This document shows positions 59,534-64,000 of a DNA stretch of 64,000 bases, piece after piece. Positions within the stretch are counted from its first letter, which is position 1. The number at the start of each line of letters is the position of its first letter. The stretch spans positions 3,037,020 to 3,101,019 of the forward strand of contig OZ244707.1 in assembly GCA_965218875.1 (NCBI GenBank), read 5' to 3'. The stretch is from CBDCMJ01 sp965218875 (lineage in GTDB: Bacteria > Chloroflexota > Dehalococcoidia > Lucifugimonadales > UBA3495). The position numbers and the translations under genes were made by a program. The notes beneath the pieces were generated by a model that saw only the letters and a program-made list of their open reading frames with translations, made no database searches and was not told the DNA's origin.

Positions 59534-60733
59534 TTAACCCGGGCCGGTGTTGGGGAGAAAGTGCTTGCTCAACACCAGGCCCTTGCCCTGGTAGGACGAC
59601 CCTATTCCCGCGCCGTAGGCCTTGCCGGGGGTCTCCAGCATGCGCTCAAAGGTCAGCGTGCATATCTTCTGGCCGTGCTCGATCATAAACGGCACGTCGT
59701 GGGCCCTGACCTCCATGACCGGTTGGACGCCCGGTACATTGGTGTAATGCTCGGACTCGAACCCAGGTATGACCCCCTGGATAGCTGGTAATTCTTCCTC
59801 CGGCTCATAGCCAAACCCGGGGTCGAAGAACCCTGCATAATGGGTCCGGAGCTCGCCACTGGACGGGTCAAAGGGAGTCATCTCCGCCGCATAATCCGGC
59901 CTGATCCTCACCGATTCCGCCGCGGTCAGCAGGTAAAACTCCTCGGGCTCCAGTATCAGGCTGCGGCTGCGGTCCGCGTACACGTGCTCCCAATAGTCGC
60001 CTGGGTCGTAGTGGGACTGCCGTGACAGGTCCAACAGACTGCTGTTCTTCTTGGCCCGGAAACCCACGCCCCCGGGGCCTCCCACCAGGTTGGCGCTGAG
60101 GGCGACGGTATTGTCGACCTGAGGCTCAGCGGCGGGGCTGGACGCCAGCCCCTGGGAAATCACGATGGGGTCCTCGCGGTGGGCCTCCAGCAGCGCGCCC
60201 GGCCTGAGCCCGGGCTTACCCTTTATCAAGCGCATCTGGTTCAGGGACAGCTCAGTCCGGACCTTGATGGTAAACGACCGGGAGACCACTTCCAGGAACA
60301 GTCTCCCACTGTAACCGGGGCTGATTTCGTCGAAGCGGTGGCTGTTGTCGGTTATCACCCGGGTGAAAATGTCCAGCCGGCCGGTGGAACTCTTGGGGTT
60401 GGTCTTGGCCCGGATGGTGTCCGGCAGACGAAGCTCTTCTATCAGCGGAATCAGATAGGGCCGGTTCTTCTCCAGAATGGCCCCGTCGCGGAGGTCGATT
60501 TCCTCCATGGCGAGATTGCTCAGCTTTTGCAGAACCGTCCCGGCATACGGAAGAAAGCTGCACCGCAAACGGTGGGCCGTCTCTCCCAGCCTGAGGTCCA
60601 GGCTGGCCGGCTGGTAGTTGGCCTCGGGAATCTTGAAGCGTTCCGACAGGACCACGTTGTCGTTGACTGCTTCCCGGAGCCACCGGGTGGGCAGCACCCC
60701 GTCACCGGCGATCTGGTTAACGTCGTCGAACAT
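59534..60733 (-). CDS. dcd: 2'-Deoxycytidine 5'-triphosphate deaminase, double-length form
   Basis: Deaminates dCTP to dUTP for dTTP supply. At 399 residues it is twice the usual size (about 190) and fits the duplicated form best known from Alphaproteobacteria. The N-terminal copy shows YQPASLDLRLGE, IPLIEELRLPDTIRAKTNPK and SSTGRLDIFTRVITD, GYSGRLFLEV. The C-terminal copy has YLLTAAESVRIRPDYAAEM, GFFDPGFGYEP, FMIEHGQKICTLTFERM and closes SSYQGKGLVLSKHFLP. A good promoter lies upstream and an intrinsic terminator sits in the leader. The gene borders the R-M island and may be acquired or relocated. Confidence 0.88.
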   Translation of the reverse strand: MFDDVNQIAGDGVLPTRWLREAVNDNVVLSERFKIPEANYQPASLDLRLGETAHRLRCSFLPYAGTVLQKLSNLAMEEIDLRDGAILEKNRPYLIPLIEELRLPDTIRAKTNPKSSTGRLDIFTRVITDNSHRFDEISPGYSGRLFLEVVSRSFTIKVRTELSLNQMRLIKGKPGLRPGALLEAHREDPIVISQGLASSPAAEPQVDNTVALSANLVGGPGGVGFRAKKNSSLLDLSRQSHYDPGDYWEHVYADRSRSLILEPEEFYLLTAAESVRIRPDYAAEMTPFDPSSGELRTHYAGFFDPGFGYEPEEELPAIQGVIPGFESEHYTNVPGVQPVMEVRAHDVPFMIEHGQKICTLTFERMLETPGKAYGAGIGSSYQGKGLVLSKHFLPNTGPG

Positions 60734-60748
60734 GAGCGGACAGGCAAC

Positions 60749-60777
60749 AAAAAACCCGCCGCCGCAAGGCCAACGGG
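60749..60777 (-). terminator. Intrinsic terminator in the dcd leader (possible attenuator)
   Basis: Read on the minus strand: CCCG, GCC, a TTGC loop, GGC, CGGG, then TTTTTT. The stem has a small internal loop. It lies between the dcd promoter and the dcd ATG, 16 bases before the start codon. This placement would stop most dcd transcripts unless an alternative structure forms. Confidence 0.6.
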
Positions 60778-60821
60778 CTCAGTCCAACACGCAACGCCTG
60801 CCTCCCGATGCTTTGGACGTT

Positions 60822-60849
60822 AGTATAATCGGTGCGGTCCACGTGTCAA
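60822..60849 (-). promoter_or_regulatory. Promoter for dcd
   Basis: On the minus strand, perfect TTGACA (60849-60844), 16-base spacer, TATACT (60827-60822, 5/6). Predicted start near 60815, giving a leader of about 80 bases before dcd. Confidence 0.6.
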
Positions 60850-61002
60850 GGCAACCGGCGCACTCGTGTTTGGCAGGGCGACAGACCCGCTGCGGCCCTC
60901 TCCTTCCCGCCCAACTGTCACCAGGCCCTTTCTTACTCGCCGGCTATTCTTTAACATCCCGGTGAAACGCACCGGGCCGCCGGCCCGAGAGTTGGTGACG
61001 CG

Positions 61003-61716
61003 ATGAACGCAAACGGGACGGCAGGGTACCAGCCAACCATCCGGGACCTTCCCCAGGGGGAACGGCCCCGGGAGCGCCTGAGGCACTACGGGGCCAATCA
61101 CCTGAGCAACACCGAGCTGATCGCCATCCTCCTCAGAACCGGCGTTTCGGGCGAAAACGTCCTATCGCTGTCTTCCCGTCTTCTGGCCCACGTCGGCGGC
61201 CTTTCCGGCCTGGGCCGCTGCAGTTTCAACGAACTGTGCGCCGTCAAGGGGTTGAGCGAGGCCAAGGTGTGCCAGCTGATGGCCGGCTTGGAGCTGGGAC
61301 GCCGTCTGGTGTCCACCTCGCCCGCCGAGAGGGTGACTATCAACTCGCCCCAGGACGTGGCCAACCTGGTGATGGCGGAGATGGCCGCCCTGGAGCAAGA
61401 GCACCTCAAGGCTCTGCTGCTCAACACCCGGAACGAGGTGCTCAGCATCCAAGACATCTACGTGGGGAACGTGAACAGCTCGATGGTCCGGCCTGCGGAA
61501 GTCATGCGCCCGGCAGTGCGGGACAACGCGCCCGCCATCATCGTGGTGCACAATCATCCCTCCGGAGACCCCACTCCCAGCAAAGAAGACGTTGGTATAA
61601 CCCAGCAGTTGGCCGAGGCCGGCAAGCTGATGGGCGTGGAACTGCTGGACCACGTGGTGATTGGCAGCGGCGGGCGTTACGTCAGCCTCAACGAACGGGG
61701 TCTCGGCTTCAGATAA
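61003..61716 (+). CDS. radC: RadC/YsnA-family JAMM protein
   Basis: A 237-residue RadC protein. The N-terminal UPF0758 helix-hairpin-helix part has RERLRHYGANHLSNTELIAI and the LCAVKGLSEAKVCQLMAGLE segment; the C-terminal JAB domain contains PAIIVVHNHPSGDPTPSKED, the HxHx7-8Sx2D zinc site. The old link to recombination repair has been withdrawn for E. coli; biochemical role is unclear. Upstream sequence is a short intergenic region divergent from dcd; downstream is the palindromic terminator that separates it from the minus-strand tRNAs. Confidence 0.94.
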   Translation: MNANGTAGYQPTIRDLPQGERPRERLRHYGANHLSNTELIAILLRTGVSGENVLSLSSRLLAHVGGLSGLGRCSFNELCAVKGLSEAKVCQLMAGLELGRRLVSTSPAERVTINSPQDVANLVMAEMAALEQEHLKALLLNTRNEVLSIQDIYVGNVNSSMVRPAEVMRPAVRDNAPAIIVVHNHPSGDPTPSKEDVGITQQLAEAGKLMGVELLDHVVIGSGGRYVSLNERGLGFR

Positions 61717-61757
61717 CCTCGCCCTGGTGGCGCGCCGAGGCCCGGCTCCCAAGTCAG

Positions 61758-61782
61758 AGGCCCCCGGCAGTGCCGGGGGCCT
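61758..61782. terminator. Perfect palindromic terminator between radC and the tRNA cluster
   Basis: AGGCCCCCGGCA and its exact reverse complement TGCCGGGGGCCT, 12 bp per arm with one central base. It faces two convergent transcription units (radC and the minus-strand tRNAs), so it may terminate both; no T tract follows on either side. Confidence 0.6.
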
Positions 61783-61799
61783 CGATTCAAGGCCGGATT

Positions 61800-61877
61800 T
61801 GGCAGGAGCGGGAGGATTCGAACCCCCGACCACTGGTTTTGGAGACCAGCGCTCTGACCAGACTGAGCTACGCTCCT
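61800..61877 (-). tRNA. tRNA-Trp (CCA)
   Basis: Minus-strand cloverleaf with acceptor AGGAGCG/CGCTCCT, T arm text GTTCGAATC, and anticodon stem CTGGT/ACCAG around loop CTCCAAA, giving anticodon CCA. CCA 3' end is encoded (61800-61802). Confidence 0.93.
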
Positions 61878-61880
61878 GAG

Positions 61881-61956
61881 TGGTACCCCTGGAGGGACTC
61901 GAACCCCCGACGCGCGACTTAGGACGCCGCCGCTCTATCCTCTGAGCTACAGGGGC
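61881..61956 (-). tRNA. tRNA-Arg (CCT)
   Basis: Minus strand. Acceptor GCCCCTG/CAGGGGT, D arm GCTCAGAGGATAGAGC, anticodon stem GCGGC/GTCGC around GTCCTAA, giving anticodon CCT (arginine AGG codons), T arm GTTCGAGTC. CCA encoded at 61881-61883. Confidence 0.93.
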
Positions 61957-61960
61957 TGAC

Positions 61961-62036
61961 TGGTGGAGATAGAGGGGCTCGAACCCTCAACCTCGGCATT
62001 GCGAACGCCGCGCTCTCCCAGTTGAGCTATATCCCC
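61961..62036 (-). tRNA. tRNA-Ala (CGC)
   Basis: Minus strand. Acceptor GGGGATA/TATCTCC, anticodon stem CGGCG/TGCCG around TTCGCAA, giving anticodon CGC (alanine GCG), T arm GTTCGAGCC. CCA encoded at 61961-61963. It is the first tRNA of the Ala-Arg-Trp transcript. Confidence 0.93.
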
Positions 62037-62136
62037 GACGCGTTTCCCGTCCGGAGTCAACCTTCGGGCCTCAGTCACCCCGTCCGTGCCGCCGCAACAA
62101 CCGGCCACGGGCGCGAGAACCACCAACTCTACTAGC

Positions 62137-62166
62137 ATCGTAAGACCGCCCCGCCGCCACTGTCAA
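62137..62166 (-). promoter_or_regulatory. Promoter of the tRNA-Ala-Arg-Trp cluster
   Basis: On the minus strand, perfect TTGACA (62166-62161), 18-base spacer, TACGAT (62142-62137, 4/6). Predicted start is about 95 bases before tRNA-Ala. Confidence 0.5.
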
Positions 62167-62242
62167 GTCGGGCGGCCCCCGCGGGGGCTCCCGATTATGG
62201 TTGGGACAGTAGCCAACGGCGTGTCGTTAAGAGGCTGGCCAT

Positions 62243-62270
62243 TGCCATACCGAGCGCAGCCGAGGAATCT
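62243..62270 (+). repeat. Single arm of the AGGAATCT repeat family
   Basis: TGCCATACCGAGCGCAGCCG then AGGAATCT, matching the left arms at 39221 and 39911. No full partner arm is evident. Confidence 0.45.
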
Positions 62271-62488
62271 AACGCCTTACTTCGTAGACGGTCCATTGCC
62301 CGGCAACCGGGGGCGCTTTTCCATCCACATATATGGCCCTTCGAAGGCCCCTAAGGTGGGTGAAAATTGGGCAGGCGCCGCCCGTGACCCAAAGCGGGAG
62401 TCATTCATCGATTGGGCGACCCCGGCCAGTGGAGAGCGGCCGTTCCGGTGATGACGGGCGGGGACGCTGTGTAGTAAGATAAGCCAGT

Positions 62489-62566
62489 GCCCCGGTCGTC
62501 TAGCCAGGTTAGGACGCCACCCTTTCAAGGTGGAGATCAGGGGATCGAAGCCCCTCCGGGGTACCA
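62489..62566 (+). tRNA. tRNA-Glu (TTC)
   Basis: Plus strand. Acceptor GCCCCGG/CCGGGGT, anticodon stem CCACC/GGTGG around CTTTCAA, giving anticodon TTC, T arm GATCGAAGC. CCA encoded at 62564-62566. Confidence 0.93.
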
Positions 62567-62782
62567 TCCGCCCCTGCCACACCTCCCAACTCCCCAATCG
62601 ACCATGCCCAGGGCTCCTTGAAGCTCCTCCTTGGCGGGCGTATAATTGGCCACGCTTCCCCCGCCTCCCGGCTCAGGCTTGGATTGGAAAGATTGACCTT
62701 TACACCTTCGACGCCCTCGCCGGCCCCCCTGACCGGTTCACCCCGGCTGGAGAACCGGCGGGAGCGCCCCATAGCCAGTCGA

Positions 62783-63319
62783 GTGGACACCTTCGTCGAC
62801 CGGCCCATGCCGCCCGGTTTGGACCAAGGCTGGCTGACCACCGCAGTCGAGGCCGCCCTGGACGTTGCGCTGCCCGGGGGCGAGCAGTGCCAGGTCAGCC
62901 TGATGGTCACCGGTGACGACGTGGTGCGAGAGTTGAACCGCGATTACCGGGGCCTGGACGAGGTGACCGACGTGCTGTCCTTCTCCCCTTCCCACTCCGG
63001 CCACTGGGAGGGCGATATAGAGGCCCTGCCGCGCCGGTTCGTCCGAGGAGAGGACGAGCCCCCGGCTTTCGTCTACCCCTCGGACGAACCGGCGCCTTTG
63101 GGCGAGGTGGTGGTCTCCTTTCCCCAAGCCCGGCGGCAAGCGGAGCAAAAAGGCTGGCCCATCGACCGGGAGTTGGCCCTGCTCATCGTCCACGGTGTTT
63201 TGCACCTGGGTGGGTACGACCACCTGGACCCCCGGACCGAAGCGGACATGCAGGCCAGGGAACAGGCGGCCCTGAGGTTGATTCCGGAAGTATCTCCATC
63301 CGGGACCGCGACGGCCTGA
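62783..63319 (+). CDS. ybeY: Endoribonuclease/rRNA maturation factor YbeY
   Basis: A metal-dependent RNase-like protein for 16S rRNA 3'-end maturation and ribosome quality control. The zinc motif HGVLHLGGYDH is intact, followed by EADMQAREQAAL, and GLDEVTDVLSFSPS marks the conserved strand before it. The middle has an insertion (GHWEGDIEALPRRFVRGEDE) compared with short homologs. Start is uncertain: I place it at a GTG at 62783, though the frame runs to 62618 without homologous text. dnaX begins 17 bases downstream. Confidence 0.9.
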   Translation: MDTFVDRPMPPGLDQGWLTTAVEAALDVALPGGEQCQVSLMVTGDDVVRELNRDYRGLDEVTDVLSFSPSHSGHWEGDIEALPRRFVRGEDEPPAFVYPSDEPAPLGEVVVSFPQARRQAEQKGWPIDRELALLIVHGVLHLGGYDHLDPRTEADMQAREQAALRLIPEVSPSGTATA

Positions 63320-63336
63320 GGCGGGATGCTGCGTCG

Positions 63337-64000
63337 ATGACTTCCCAGGTCTACTACCGCAAGTGGCGTCCCAGCAGCTTTGCCGAGTTGGTGGGGCAAG
63401 AGCACGTGGCCGCCACCCTCCGTCAGTCCGTCAAGCAACGGCGGGTGTCTCACGCCTATTTGTTCTGCGGCCCCCGGGGGTCCGGCAAGACCACCACCGC
63501 CCGGATCATAGCCAAAGCCGCCAACTGTCTCGACCCTCAGGGCGGCGACCCGTGCAACGCCTGCGGCATCTGCACGTCGGCCAACGACGGAAGGTTCCTC
63601 GATATCATCGAGTTGGACGCGGCCAGCAACCGAGGGATCGACGAAATCCGGGACATACGCGAGAAGGTGAATTTTTCCCCAGCCCAGGGCAGCCGGAAGG
63701 TGTACATCATCGACGAGGCCCACATGCTCACCGACGCGGCCTCCAACGCCTTCCTGAAGACCCTGGAAGAGCCTCCGGCCCACGTGATATTCATTCTCTG
63801 CACCACCGAGGCCCAGAAGATCCCGGCGACCATCGTGTCCCGCTGCCAGCGCTTCGACTTTCGCCGCATACCCTCTTCCCTTATCTTCGAGCGTCTGGCG
63901 GAGATCGCCGACGCCGAGGGAGTCGCCGCGGAACCCGATGCGCTGCGGCTGGTGTCCCGCCACTCCGCCGGCAGCCTGCGGGACGCTCAAAACCTGTTGG
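63337..64000 (+). CDS. dnaX: DNA polymerase III subunits gamma/tau, N-terminal part (cut by window edge)
   Basis: The clamp-loader ATPase; 221 codons are visible from the ATG at 63337 (MTSQVYYRKWRPSSFAELVG). It shows QEHVAATLRQSVKQRRVSHA, the P loop FCGPRGSGKTTTARI, a zinc site CNACGIC with an upstream Cys, the DEAH-type VYIIDEAHML, and LEEPPAHVIFILCTTE then KIPATIVSRCQRFDF. The frame remains open at 64000. Directly downstream of ybeY. Confidence 0.95.
   Translation, partial: MTSQVYYRKWRPSSFAELVGQEHVAATLRQSVKQRRVSHAYLFCGPRGSGKTTTARIIAKAANCLDPQGGDPCNACGICTSANDGRFLDIIELDAASNRGIDEIRDIREKVNFSPAQGSRKVYIIDEAHMLTDAASNAFLKTLEEPPAHVIFILCTTEAQKIPATIVSRCQRFDFRRIPSSLIFERLAEIADAEGVAAEPDALRLVSRHSAGSLRDAQNLL

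Larger units (their letters stand above)
62037..62488. other. Gene-free region between divergent tRNA units
   Basis: Contains the tRNA-cluster promoter (62137-62166, minus), one arm of the TGTCATTCC/AGGAATCT repeat family at 62243-62270, and a TAAGAT (62475-62480) that may be the -10 for tRNA-Glu. No gene. Confidence 0.5.

Noticed and set aside
60734..60815. T-box or known leader RNA upstream of dcd
   Set aside because: No TGG(N)ACC-type antiterminator core; reported only as an unclassified leader with a terminator.

Overview
The window is high-GC bacterial chromosome with short intergenic gaps, mostly house-keeping genes plus one clear accessory island. Gene content points to Chloroflexota, most likely the SAR202/Dehalococcoidia side: a PAC2 protein, several luciferase-like (LLM) oxidoreductases, an F420/FMN PPOX protein, a DUF1800/DUF1501 pair, a split transketolase, a succinate dehydrogenase/fumarate reductase with a CCG-domain third subunit, and fused NnrDE. 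This placement is inferred from gene content; no rRNA gene is present to confirm it.

Layout. 1-3.8 kb: PAC2 fragment, a lipoprotein and a minus-strand trio ending in an amidohydrolase. 4.1-7.9 kb: DUF1800, DUF1501 and NHL-repeat genes behind one promoter. 8.0-9.3 kb: Uma2-type nuclease and a small HEPN-like protein with a decayed partial copy. 9.4-11.9 kb: coaX-coaBC (pantothenate to CoA) followed by an 11-residue-repeat protein. 11.9-15.7 kb: LLM oxidoreductase, acetamidase/formamidase, and a methyltransferase whose start codon reads ACG, followed by a transposase scrap. 16.0-19.6 kb: sdhA-sdhB-CCG subunit. 20.2-24.2 kb: phage-type HTH remnant, then an MFS/hydrolase/LLM catabolic-looking cluster. 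24.5-32.2 kb: ABC-2 permease, a zinc-ribbon/NusA-N-terminal-domain protein overlapping ffh, alkA-like glycosylase, thpR, amidohydrolase, and transketolase halves. 32.2-38.9 kb: small conserved protein, proA, proB, mfd. 38.9-40.0 kb: gene-free and repeat-rich, with a 32-bp tandem array. 40.0-52.0 kb: glcD-like oxidase, leuB, CaCA exchanger, lipoprotein, JAMM protease/phosphatase/DUF167 operon, crotonase, metF, acpS-nnrDE, HEAT protein, PPOX protein.

52.1-59.4 kb is a minus-strand restriction-modification island of visibly lower GC: a Type III-like Res (1059 aa) and an unusually large Mod (about 1021 aa), with an upstream DUF2442-XRE/DUF4160 pair that resembles a toxin-antitoxin or regulator module. 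59.5-64.0 kb: a double-length dCTP deaminase whose leader carries an intrinsic terminator, radC, four tRNAs (Trp, Arg, Ala, Glu), ybeY and the start of dnaX.

The most interesting points are the zinc-ribbon/NusA-NTD protein translationally coupled to ffh, the ACG start behind a perfect Shine-Dalgarno, the R-M island, the possible attenuator before dcd, the 11-residue-repeat protein, families of palindromic intergenic repeats (one expanded to a 32-bp array), and tandem duplications that span gene stop codons.
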